Assembly: GCA_021108315.1 (NCBI GenBank)
Contig: JAIORE010000030.1
Location: 1 to 47,183 of the forward strand
DNA: 47,183 nt
Direction: 5' to 3'
DNA from: Candidatus Cloacimonadota bacterium
GTDB lineage: Bacteria > Cloacimonadota > Cloacimonadia > Cloacimonadales > TCS61
The translations under genes and the position numbers were made by a program. The notes below the pieces were generated by a model. That model was not told the origin of the DNA and did no database searches. It worked only from the letters and a program-made list of their open reading frames with translations. The number at the start of each line of letters is the position of its first letter. The first letter of the stretch is position 1. Below are positions 1-9,000 of this stretch, piece after piece.

Positions 1-100
1 ATTTAAAATTGGATTCAAGATAATTATGATTAAAGAGTATCAATTCATCTGCGAACATCTATAATATTCAATATAAAAATATTAAATATTAAATTTCAAA

Positions 101-925
101 CTATACAAGAAACAAGACTGCAAATCCAATTAACGCAAGACTTCCAATTATATTTACAGTTCTGTAAATAATCAATTGTAATTTATTATTTTGTCTAAAT
201 AATCTAATAAAGGATTCCTTAAAAATTACGGTAAGAATCCCAATTAAAGAGATAATTACTGCCATTCCGACTGCCATTGAAAGCACCATAAAAATTCCTA
301 AAGAATACATCTCTAACCGTAAAGCAAACATAGCTATGATCATACTTCCGGGACAAGGAACTAAACCAATAGCTAATATCGTTACCAAAATACTCTTATG
401 TTTATCGTGATAAACAGGTTTCCTGAAAGCTTTGATGAACATAAATATTCCCAACAAAATCAAAATTACTAAGCTAACTTTTTGGGCTAATAAAACAAAA
501 TCATCAGTTGATTTCAATACACTTTGGCTGAGTAATTTCAATACTACTACTAAAAGCAATCCCGACAAAGAATGGGTAAAAGCAAAAACAATGCCGGCAG
601 ATAACCCTTTAATAATCTTAGTATTTTCTGCCAAAAATGAACTTGAAATTAGGATTTTTCCATGACCGGGACCAAGTGCATGAAAAATACCATATAAAAA
701 AGCTATAAATAAAACTGAGAGAAGAAGTGACCGATTTTGTTTTTTTTTTAATTGAATCATCAATTTGGTCATTTTTTGTCTTATTTCAAATTGTTTTTCA
801 CTATTCTTATCAATAAATTTTTGGGTAAAAGATATTTTCTTTGTTTTTTCAGATGTTTCGGATTTGCAAAAAATTGGAAGAAATATTAGGGATAGTAATA
901 AAATCAGTATTGTTTTTTTTATCAT
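101..925 (-). CDS. NicO/RcnA-family nickel/cobalt transporter
   Basis: This is probably an inner-membrane Ni/Co permease. The 274-residue protein starts with a signal-like hydrophobic stretch and has about six further membrane segments. Two hallmarks of the NicO (PF03824) family are visible: HALGPGHGK at about residue 83 and GLVPCPGSM at about residue 188. A short histidine-containing loop (KPVYHDKHKS) lies between them, much shorter than the His-rich loop of E. coli RcnA. The gene follows the DUF1007 gene by two bases, so the two are surely cotranscribed; this pairing is common and suggests a periplasmic partner for the transporter. Metal specificity and direction (uptake or efflux) cannot be read from the sequence. 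No clear terminator follows in the first 100 bases of the window. Confidence 0.85.
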   Translation of the reverse strand: MIKKTILILLLSLIFLPIFCKSETSEKTKKISFTQKFIDKNSEKQFEIRQKMTKLMIQLKKKQNRSLLLSVLFIAFLYGIFHALGPGHGKILISSSFLAENTKIIKGLSAGIVFAFTHSLSGLLLVVVLKLLSQSVLKSTDDFVLLAQKVSLVILILLGIFMFIKAFRKPVYHDKHKSILVTILAIGLVPCPGSMIIAMFALRLEMYSLGIFMVLSMAVGMAVIISLIGILTVIFKESFIRLFRQNNKLQLIIYRTVNIIGSLALIGFAVLFLV

Positions 926-927
926 AA

Positions 928-1527
928 TTATTTTTTCCGAAATGTAACAGAAAATTCTTCAGGATTCAATTGACCATAATAATAAGATTTTTCCATATTA
1001 AAGTATCTTTTTGTTTCAATTTCAATATTATCGGGAACCGAAAAAGAAAATGCTTTTTTATCAGGTAACATTACTTTCACATAATTTTCTTCATCAAAAA
1101 TGTTCAATTTCATATCAAAAGCACTGCTATCAATTGGAATATTGAGCATTATATCAAAATCATAGGCAATACTGATTCCCTCAAAAGAAATTTTAAAATT
1201 CTTTATTTCAGATATTACTACAGAAGAATCATTGATAGTGAGTTGAGTATAATAATTGAATTCACCTTGCATTTCATTAAAGATAGACAAGGCATTTTTT
1301 ACTTCTTTATCATTAAATTTTTCATCACCGTTTGAATCGAAATCTTCCAACATAATGTAGCTGGTCATATCATCAAAAACCCAGTGCATATGCAATTTTA
1401 TCAATTCATTTTCAGAAAAAACAAATTTGGAAACTACTCCGATAAATACATGCGGATGAGCAGTTAGTCCTAAAGTTATAAGAAAAACTACTAAAAATAG
1501 GATTGTCTTCAATTTATTAAAGTCCAT
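928..1527 (-). CDS. DUF1007 family periplasmic protein
   Basis: This secreted protein of unknown biochemical role belongs to the DUF1007 family (PF06226), which is usually found next to or fused to NicO transporters. I chose the ATG at 1527 because it opens directly into a signal peptide (MDFNKLKTILFLVVFL, cleaved near LTAHPHVF). An in-frame TTG at 1560 would add 11 residues before it, and neither start has a strong ribosome binding site. The AHPHVF start of the mature protein is typical of the family. A canonical EF-hand loop, DSNGDEKFNDKE, is visible about 65 residues in, so calcium binding is possible. The mature part is otherwise beta-rich with no other recognisable motif. It probably assists metal handling by the downstream transporter; that is inference from the pairing. 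Confidence 0.82.
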   Translation of the reverse strand: MDFNKLKTILFLVVFLITLGLTAHPHVFIGVVSKFVFSENELIKLHMHWVFDDMTSYIMLEDFDSNGDEKFNDKEVKNALSIFNEMQGEFNYYTQLTINDSSVVISEIKNFKISFEGISIAYDFDIMLNIPIDSSAFDMKLNIFDEENYVKVMLPDKKAFSFSVPDNIEIETKRYFNMEKSYYYGQLNPEEFSVTFRKK

Positions 1528-1575
1528 AAATTTTTTTTGTTCTGATTCAGCAATAGCCAATAATAATGCTTGCTT

Positions 1576-2370
1576 TTACTTTTTATAATAAGTCAATGAT
1601 TCCGGTAACAATGCTTTCAAATCTCTTATCCGAGTTGCATCGGCAGGATGAGTACTCAAAAATTCGGGAGGAGCTTGCCCACCTTTCATATCAGCCATTC
1701 TTTGCCAGAAATCTACTGCTTTTGCCGGATTATAGCCTGCCATTGCCATAAAGATTAAACCTAAATGGTCAGCTTCTGATTCGTGCATTCTGCTAAAAGG
1801 CAGCATCACACCAAATTGTGAACCAACTCCAGAAGTTGTCATCCAAAGTTGTTGTGTTTTTGCAGGTTTTTCTTCCAATGCTTTTGCTAATGCCATTCCG
1901 CCAAATTGAGCAATCATTCCTTGGCTCATACGTTCGTTACTATGCCCGGCAATTGCATGAGCTATTTCATAACCCATTACAACAGCTAAACCCGTTTCAT
2001 CTTTGGTAATTGATAATATTCCCGTGTAAACTACAACTTTTCCACCCGGCATGCACCAAGCATTCACTTCATCACTTTCTACAAGATTAAATTCCCACTC
2101 ATATCCGTTCAATTTATCCGAAATGCCTTTTTGTTTAAAGTATTCTTCGACAGCTTTTTGGATTTTTCGACCAACTTTTTTTACAAGATAGGATTGTTTT
2201 TTGGGGGAACTAACATTATTGGATTTTAAAAAACTGTCGTATTGTTGGAAACTCATAGAATTGATCTGATTACTTGGAATTAAATTAATAGTACGTCTTC
2301 CTGTAATTGGAACGGTAGAACAAGCAAATAAAATGATCATTGTAATAATAAAAAAAATAATTTTTCTCAT
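1576..2370 (-). CDS. M48-family metallopeptidase-like lipoprotein with altered HExxH motif
   Basis: The 264-residue envelope lipoprotein has a signal ending IILFAC, with Cys17 as the likely lipidated residue. It has the layout of the short M48 (Oma1/LoiP/YcaL-like) peptidases: NAWCMPGGKVVVYTG at about 103-117, the helix that normally carries HExxH at 134-138, and the third-ligand helix ESEADHLG about 60 residues later. The family then degrades misfolded outer-membrane or lipoprotein substrates with zinc. Here the motif reads GYEIAHAIAGH: the first zinc-binding His is Tyr134 (codon TAT at 1971-1969; CAT would be His). The protein is therefore either inactive, a regulatory paralogue, or carries a one-base sequence error. 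Start ATG at 2370 is preceded by GGAGG. It is transcribed toward the DUF1007-NicO pair, 48 bases ahead of it. Confidence 0.85.
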   Translation of the reverse strand: MRKIIFFIITMIILFACSTVPITGRRTINLIPSNQINSMSFQQYDSFLKSNNVSSPKKQSYLVKKVGRKIQKAVEEYFKQKGISDKLNGYEWEFNLVESDEVNAWCMPGGKVVVYTGILSITKDETGLAVVMGYEIAHAIAGHSNERMSQGMIAQFGGMALAKALEEKPAKTQQLWMTTSGVGSQFGVMLPFSRMHESEADHLGLIFMAMAGYNPAKAVDFWQRMADMKGGQAPPEFLSTHPADATRIRDLKALLPESLTYYKK

Positions 2371-2712
2371 CTCTTCACCTCCAAATTTTTATGCGAGAAT
2401 TTATTTTTATAAATTCAGAAAAATATAATTCCCTTTTTCTGTAAAGAACTTAGTAGAATTGCAAATTTTAGATAAATTTTCTTGTCATAAAATATAAACA
2501 AAAATTTTATGTAACGTGTAAAGGATGTAAAAGAACAAAGCTCCATGAATTGAATAATAAATTAATGCTGAAAGACGCTGATAAATATGAAAAATATGAC
2601 AGGATTATGTATTTTTTTAACATAACAAATCTGCGTTAAAATAAAAAGGGAATCCTTTTACTATACACAAACATTGAAATTCCGATATGATAAAAATACT
2701 TTGGAGTATAAA
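2371..2712. other. Intergenic region between divergent genes
   Basis: No gene is seen in these 342 bases. They separate the minus-strand M48 gene from the plus-strand ATPase remnant and must hold the M48 promoter, but I cannot place boxes with confidence; TTGTCA near 2482 is a weak candidate for the plus strand. The stretch around 2565-2640 (CGCTGATAAAT and AATCTGCGTTAAAA) resembles the short dispersed sequences often seen between genes in this group; a similar ATCTGCG occurs near position 48. Confidence 0.35.
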
Positions 2713-3910
2713 ATGACTAAAAGATATTTTAATACAAGCGGTCCTAATATTGAATCTGAACATTATACTTTGAAGCGAAAAAATTATATTGAACAAGGAA
2801 TAAGTCTTGTTGATACCAAACGCTATTTCACGATCTGGGCTCCGAGACAAACAGGAAAAAGTACATATTTCAGACAGCTTGCCCTTGAATTACAAAAAAA
2901 AGGTTACAATGTTTGTCATACAAATATTGAGAATTATAAAACTGCAACAGTTAAATCTCTTTTTAAAAATCTTTTTGGAAGAACAAGAAACCGGACAATT
3001 ATTTTCCAAAGAAGTTAAAGAAAAAATATCGGAAGTTACAGCAAATCAACCCGGACTGGTTAATGCCTTTGCTCAACGCTTAATTACTCAATATCCAAAA
3101 AAACAAACTCTTGAATACGATGACTATCTTAAAGTAGAAAAATGGTTTTTAGATTTAACAATTGATAAAAATATTCAAAATATGAAAAATAAAGCAAATG
3201 AATATCGTAAGTTTGTAGAAAGACTGCTTTTCTCACAAAAAAAAATGCCATATAAAATTGATAAACCTGAAATTGAATTTTTGCATACTCAAGGATTAAT
3301 TACTAATGATGAGGATGATAATATAAAAATATGGATTCCACTTTACCGGAAAAAATTATATTCAGCTTTTTATCCTTATTCAAACGGAGAATCAGAACAA
3401 TTTTTTCGAAAAGTTGATCCGGAAACACTTTCCGAAAATGATATTTTAGATTATGATAAAATTATTGAAAATTATAAAGCTTATGTTAAAAGACGGGGTT
3501 TTCGTTATTTTAGAGAAAAAGATAAAAAAACCGGTGAATATTTAAGTATAAAAGAAGCTGCTTTAGTTTACAGCTTTGAGACATATATCCAAACTTTATT
3601 AGAAGATATTGATGGGAAAAGTTATTTAGAACCTCATACCGGATTAGGACGAAGCGATCTAATCATCAATATTCACGGTGTGGAATCCGTTATAGAATTC
3701 AAAGTATATAAAAGTCCAAGTCAATTCCGAAAAGGGAAAAAGCAAGTTGCTTATTATGCAAAAAGTTTGGGATTGAACAAAGCTGTCTATCTTGTTTTTG
3801 TGCCAAGCGATATTGAATTTGAAAGCATAAAAGAAAGCAAGGATGAATTGGTAAGAGATTTATTAATAACAACTTATATAGTTCGCTATGATGAGGGAAA
3901 AGATTTTTGA
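2713..3910 (+). pseudogene. AAA-like ATPase / PD-(D/E)XK protein, broken by internal deletion and frameshift
   Basis: The start ATG at 2713 has GGAG eight bases upstream and opens MTKRYFNTSGPN, the usual opening of a family of roughly 500-residue ATP-binding proteins with a C-terminal PD-(D/E)XK-like domain. The Walker A motif APRQTGKST follows at about residue 50. The frame ends at 3018. The family continues in the +1 frame from about 2985 (QETGQLFSKEV, then ANQPGLVNAFAQRL) to the stop at 3910, with the nuclease-like signature GRSDLIINIHG...VIEFK near the end. The Walker B region expected between the halves is absent, so more than 100 codons have been lost as well as the frame. The 3' half could only be made from an internal start. 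These proteins are abundant and of unclear function, so loss is unsurprising. Confidence 0.75.
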
Positions 3911-3939
3911 TTTGAAGTTAAATTCACGAAGGAGAAAAG

Positions 3940-4533
3940 ATGAAAAATTATATAGCATTTTTTTTAATAGTTTTTATTATCGTAAGTTTATATACAATAA
4001 AAAGCCAAAAAATTGAGAATGATTCTACAAAAGAATATGTTTTTTCTAAGCTAAAAGATGAATTCAAACTTGCAGGATATTTTTTAAACACAGCTCAAAA
4101 ACAGTATTACAAGAAACTTGATAAAAAGCAAAAATGGCAATTTTTAAAATTATTCTGGGAAAGTAATGATCCTAATCCCATAACTCCGGAAAATGAATTT
4201 TTAGTTGATTTAATACAAAAAATTAATTATTGTAATGCTCATTTCAGTCATTTTAAAGAAGGATGGAAAACTGATATTGGAAGAGTTTATCTGCGTTATG
4301 GAGAACCTTTTGAAATAATTAAAGGAAATACAAGTGTATCAACAAAACATGTCATCAAAGAGTATCAAATCTGGAAATATCGAATAAAAAGCTATAGTAC
4401 ATATATCTTTTTAAATTCTCAAATGAATGGAAATTTTCGCCTGATCTACTCAGAAGGTGATGAAAAAGAAAGTTCTATACCAGATTGGGAATCATATCTC
4501 GGATCTGATTTTGATTATAACGAATTAGAATGA
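3940..4533 (+). CDS. GWxTD domain-containing protein
   Basis: The 197-residue protein has an N-terminal hydrophobic anchor (residues 3-18) and a C-terminal GWxTD domain (PF20094). The name-giving motif reads EGWKTDIGRVYLRYGEP near residue 110, and the aromatic-rich IWKYR and DWESY stretches follow. The role of the domain is unknown; it is typical of FCB-group and related lineages and usually exported. Most relatives are longer, with an extra beta-rich region ahead of the domain, so this is a minimal version. A good ribosome binding site (AAGGAG) precedes the ATG by six bases. It lies 29 bases after the broken ATPase gene and may share transcripts with it. No terminator is seen before the cobalamin gene. 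Confidence 0.8.
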   Translation: MKNYIAFFLIVFIIVSLYTIKSQKIENDSTKEYVFSKLKDEFKLAGYFLNTAQKQYYKKLDKKQKWQFLKLFWESNDPNPITPENEFLVDLIQKINYCNAHFSHFKEGWKTDIGRVYLRYGEPFEIIKGNTSVSTKHVIKEYQIWKYRIKSYSTYIFLNSQMNGNFRLIYSEGDEKESSIPDWESYLGSDFDYNELE

Positions 4534-4642
4534 AAATTGGAGATTGAATATTTGCCTTCGTACAATCTGACTGCCCGTAAGGAAAAATGACTGTATCGTG
4601 GTGGTAAGTTATCTCTAAAGTCTATGACAGAATAAGGATATT

Positions 4643-5212
4643 ATGAAAATATATACAAAAACCGGCGATGATGGAGTTACAAGTTTATTCACAGGTGAAC
4701 GCGTATCAAAGAATCATTTGCGACTAAAAGCTTATGGTGATCTAGATGAATTAAATTCTTATCTCGGATTAATCGTATCCTTAACTGATAAAAGATGGAC
4801 AGAATTGAAATCTGAATTACAACAAATCCAATCTCATTTGTTTACCATCGGTGGGCATTTGGCAACAGGAAAAAACTCTTTACAAAAAGCCAATTTAAAA
4901 CAAATTACTCCTGAAATGGTAAATATTTTAGAAAATTCAATTGATAGTATGCAAAAATCATTGTTACCTTTAACATCATTTGTATTACCGGGTGGATCAG
5001 AAATATCATCATTTACACATATTGCTCGAACAATATGCCGTAGAGTAGAAAGGCATGTTGTTGAATTAAATTCAGAAAATACTATTGGATTAAAAACACA
5101 GAATAAAAATATTTTGACCTATATTAACCGCTTATCTGATTATCTATTTATTTTAGCAAGATTTTTTAATATTAAATATGAGATTAAGGAAACAGTTTTA
5201 ACGATTTTTTAG
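4643..5212 (+). CDS. PduO-type cob(I)alamin adenosyltransferase
   Basis: The enzyme transfers the adenosyl group of ATP to cob(I)alamin, giving adenosylcobalamin in the cytoplasm. At 189 residues it is the usual size of single-domain PduO/MMAB/YvqK-type enzymes. The ATP-binding N-terminus KIYTKTGDDGVTSLFTGER, the YGDLDELNSYLG segment and the conserved RTICRRVERHVVEL helix are all present. The helical bundle fold fits the periodic leucines. In Cloacimonadota-like organisms adenosylcobalamin would serve methylmalonyl-CoA mutase in propionate metabolism, but no such gene is in this window. A weak ribosome binding site (AAGGAT) precedes the ATG. The next gene begins about 50 bases on, so cotranscription with the LemA-like gene is likely. 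Confidence 0.92.
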   Translation: MKIYTKTGDDGVTSLFTGERVSKNHLRLKAYGDLDELNSYLGLIVSLTDKRWTELKSELQQIQSHLFTIGGHLATGKNSLQKANLKQITPEMVNILENSIDSMQKSLLPLTSFVLPGGSEISSFTHIARTICRRVERHVVELNSENTIGLKTQNKNILTYINRLSDYLFILARFFNIKYEIKETVLTIF

Positions 5213-5263
5213 TATCATAATGACAAATAAAACATTATTATTTGACCAAGAAATGGGGAAAAA

Positions 5264-5782
5264 ATGGGAATTGCTTTAGTTATTTTTTTTTCAGTATTTG
5301 CAATAATTTTTTTTATTATTTTTAACCGATTCATCAAACTTAAAAATGACGTTTATACTCGTTGGAAAAAAGTAAATTTACAATTAAAACTGCGTCATGA
5401 ACTTGTTTTATCACTAATAAAGATGTCAAAAAAATATTTGAATGAGGACAGTGTTCCTTTAAAGCATATTTCAGTAATTCAAAAAATGGCTTTATCTGAA
5501 ACAGATTTAGAAAAAATGATTTTTTCAGAAAAAAAAATGTTAAAAGAACTTAGTAAATTGATTTTAATATTGAAACAAGATCCAGCAACAGCAACGGATT
5601 TCAAGCTTCATGTAGTTTTTAATAAATTAAATGATATAGAAAAAAAAATTGCAAACTATAGAAAGAATTATAACTATGGAGTAAAAATTTATAATGAAGC
5701 CCATACAAGCTTTCCGGGAAATGTCATTGCTTTCATTTTTCGATTTCATACTGAGAAAAAATTCAAACTGTCAAAAAAATAA
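5264..5782 (+). CDS. LemA family-like membrane protein
   Basis: The protein has one N-terminal membrane segment (residues 3-20) followed by a long helical domain of about 145 residues. It matches the LemA pattern: a polar helix with WKKVNLQLKLRHELVLSLI (family: AW..IDVQLKRR.DLIPNLV) and a C-terminal YNYGVKIYNEAHTSFPGNVI (family: YN..V..YN....FP..I). LemA proteins are envelope proteins of poorly known function, with the helices outside the inner membrane. The match is weaker than for a typical member, so it is a divergent LemA. The start ATG at 5264 has GGGG five bases upstream. It is followed by a 254-base gap before the giant TPR gene. Confidence 0.72.
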   Translation: MGIALVIFFSVFAIIFFIIFNRFIKLKNDVYTRWKKVNLQLKLRHELVLSLIKMSKKYLNEDSVPLKHISVIQKMALSETDLEKMIFSEKKMLKELSKLILILKQDPATATDFKLHVVFNKLNDIEKKIANYRKNYNYGVKIYNEAHTSFPGNVIAFIFRFHTEKKFKLSKK

Positions 5783-5797
5783 TATTGAGTTCCAAAA

Positions 5798-5953
5798 TTA
5801 TAGAAAAATCTTGACTGAAAAAATGAATTTTCCAATTTTATAAAAGTTAGAGATGTTAAGTAATGTACTTGGATTTTCTTGTAATACTTTGACAATGTCT
5901 TCTTCGTTAGTAAACTGTATAATAGCCAAAGCTATGAAACGTTTTTCTGTCAT
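5798..5953 (-). CDS. Possible small ORF or gene remnant antisense to the TPR gene leader
   Basis: An ATG-started 51-codon frame runs leftward in the gap before the giant TPR gene, ending TAA at 5798. Its first part (MTEKRFIALAIIQF, then a run of acidic residues and VLQENPSTLLN) has the amphipathic look of real coding sequence, whereas the last 15 residues look random. I do not recognise it. It could be extended to a TTG at about 5977. No ribosome binding site is apparent, so a decayed gene fragment is at least as likely as a functional small protein. Confidence 0.2.
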   Translation of the reverse strand: MTEKRFIALAIIQFTNEEDIVKVLQENPSTLLNISNFYKIGKFIFSVKIFL

Positions 5954-5971
5954 GAATAAACTGTCAAAGTT
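5886..5971. repeat. Inverted repeat in the leader of the giant TPR gene
   Basis: ACTTTGACA at 5886-5894 is matched exactly by its reverse complement TGTCAAAGT at 5963-5971. A perfect TATAAT lies between them at 5918-5923, and the left arm contains TTGACA, but the 23-base spacing is too long for a good sigma-70-type promoter. The pair might be an operator or an RNA stem in the leader. No other promoter is obvious in this gap. Confidence 0.3.
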
Positions 5972-6025
5972 TACCAATAATTATCCAATTTATTATTAAA
6001 TATATCTTTAAAAAAAACACATATT

Positions 6026-6036
6026 TGGGGGAAAAC
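6026..6036 (+). promoter_or_regulatory. Ribosome binding site that decides the giant gene's start
   Basis: A run GGGGGA at 6027-6032 is followed after four bases by GTG at 6037. The upstream in-frame TTG at 6025 overlaps this purine run, so it cannot use it. GTG 6037 is therefore the better start. Confidence 0.6.
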
Positions 6037-9000
6037 GTGGCACCGACAAATAATCCGAATGACAAAAAAAGAATAGACAAAAGTATTCAAGCATTTTACA
6101 CAATTGCTAATTCCTATAGCAAAAAGGGAGATTACAATAAAGCAATAAAGAATTACTTGAAAATCATTGATCTTGATCCTGAAGACATTAATGCCTATCA
6201 TCGAATTGCACACATTTATAATATTCAAAAACAATATGATAAAGCAATTGAAACATACCTAAAAATAATTGAAGTCAACCCTGATGATGTCAAAAATTAT
6301 TCAGTTCTCGGTAATGCTTATTTCAAAAAAGGTGATCTGGATAAAGCTAGTGAAATATTTTATAAAATTTTAGAGATTGATCCTGATGATGCTTTTAATC
6401 ATATTAAAATAGGTAATATTCTTATTGAAAAAGGTGATTATGAAAAGGGAATTGAACATCATCGCAAAGCTTTGAAATTAGATCCCGACGAAACTGATGC
6501 ATATGATGGAATTGGTAAAGCCTATCTCAAAATGGGTGAATTCAAAAAGGCAATTGAAAATTATCATGAAGCACTAAAACTAAATCCGGAAGATGCTGAG
6601 ATTTACAATAGTCTCGGTAGTGTATATAGCTTTCGTCAAAATTATGATAAAGCGATTGAAAATTTCAATAAAGCGATTGATCTGGATTCTGAAAATGTTA
6701 CTGCATATAATAAAATTGGAGATATGTATTTTGAGCAAAAGCAATATAGCAAAGCTATAGAAAATTATCAAAAAGCTACCCATTTAGATCCTCAAGATGA
6801 AATCGCTTATACTAATCTGGGGAATACATATCTCATTGAGAAGGAATACTTAAAAGCAATTAAAAGCTATATGAAATGTATAGAAATTGATTCTAATAAT
6901 AGTAATGCCCACGCAAATATCGGAAAGGTTTATTTTCAAAGACAATCCTATGATAAAGCTATTGAAAATTATAACAAAGCAATAGAGATTAATCCTTATA
7001 ATGCAGATCATTATAACGATCTTGGAAATTCATATTTGGAGTTAGAGGATTTTGTTCAGGCAATTGTTCAATTTCTGAAAGCACTTGAAATTGATTCACA
7101 GAATATTTTGACTTTTAAAAATTTGGGCTATGCCTATCGTCAAAAAGGTGAATTTGATAAAGCAATAGAAACCTTTGTAAAAGCTGTTGAATTGAATCCA
7201 AAAGATGCCTTAGCTCATAAGGTTCTTGGAAATGCATATTTACAGCGTAGAGACTTTGAGAAAGCCATTAAAAGTTATCTTGATCTGGTAAAATTACATC
7301 CAGAAGAACCTGTATCTTATAACCTTCTCGGAAACGCCTATCATTTTAAAGGTGATTATGATCAGGCGATTAAACAATATAAATTAGCTTTGGAATACGA
7401 CCCTAAAAATGCTAATAGCTTGAATTATTTGGGATTAACATATAGTGAGAAAAAAGATTATGATAAAGCATTGGAATTTTATCTCAAATCTGTTAAAATT
7501 GATCCTGACAATACTGATACTCTAAATAGTATTGGCTTATTTTACTATAAAAAAGAGCAATTTAATAAAGCCTTGGAAAATTTTCAAAAAGTAATAAAAA
7601 AAGATACGAGTAATGCTAAAGGATTTAATAATGTCGGTTTAGCATATCTAAAATTAAACGACAGTTTAAAAGCAATAAAACACTTTCAAAAAAGTATCTC
7701 ACTAGACCCGAAATTTGATGAAGCTTATTATAATATGGGAAAATATTATCTTGAGAAAGAAAATTTAGAAAAAGCAATTGAAAACTTGGAAAAAGCTGTT
7801 AAACTAAATGCTATGGAGACTAAGTATCAAATACTTTTAGGAAATTTATATAAAAAATCAGCAGATTTTGAAAATGCAATAAGTTCATATTTAAAAGTTC
7901 TGGAAATTGATTCCACACATGATGAAGTATACAATCTTCTCGGTAATGTATATCTGGAACAAATGGAATTTGAAAAAGCTATTGAAAATTATTTGAAGAG
8001 TATTAAACTTGATTCTCAAAATAGCCAAACCTATACACAATTAGGTTCGGCATATATTCAACAAAATGATTCTGAAAATGCAATCAAATATTTAGAAAAA
8101 GCACAAAAACTCAGTTCAAAAAATGCAGAAGTAAATAATTTATTAGGAAATGCTTATCGTATCAAAGGAGATTTTGATAAAGCTTTAAATTACTTTGAAA
8201 ATTGCATTAAAATTGATGATAAAAATACAAACTCATATAATAGTATAGGAAATCTATACTTTGATAAAAAAGAATTTGATAATGCAATTGAAAATTATCT
8301 GAAAGCAACTTCAATAGATTCTCAAAATGCAGAAGGTTTTTTTAATATCGGGAAAGCATATCTAAAAATGGATGACACAAAAAATGCTTTGAAATATCTT
8401 GAAAAAAGCAAAAAAATAAATCCTGATAAACCAGCTTTATTGATTGAAATGGGAAATATACATTATGAAGAAAGAGAATTTTCTAAAGCAATAGAATATT
8501 ATGAAAAGTTAGCCAAACTTACTCCGAAAAAAATTGATAATTTAAAATTGCTAGCTGATGCTTTTTTAGAAAATAAAGATATTGAGAAATCTTTAGAGAT
8601 TTACACACGAACTCTGAGTCTTAACCCCGAGGATATTGATAGCTTAAAAAAAATTGTTACTATTAACCTTAAAAAGAAAGATTATCCAAAAGCTATAGAA
8701 TTCAGTAATAAAATTTTAGCGATTGATAAAGATAATGCATATGCTTATAACAGTATTGGTTATTGCTATTATGCTAACCAAAATTATAAAAAAGCAATTG
8801 TCCAATATAACAAAGCCCTAGAAATTGATGATGATAATGCGGCTATTTATCAAAACATCGGTAAAATTTATCTGAAAAAAGAGGAGTATGATTCTGCGAT
8901 TGATAATTTCTTAGAAGCTTTGGGAAGAGACCCTCGTGATGCAAGTATCTATTGTAGTTTAGGAGATACATACTACTTTCAAGATGAATTTGAATCTGCT

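Noticed and set aside
5889..5923. TTGACA and TATAAT as a consensus promoter for the giant gene
   Set aside because: Both boxes are perfect, but the 23-base spacing is well outside the 16-18 that such promoters need, so I do not annotate it as a promoter.
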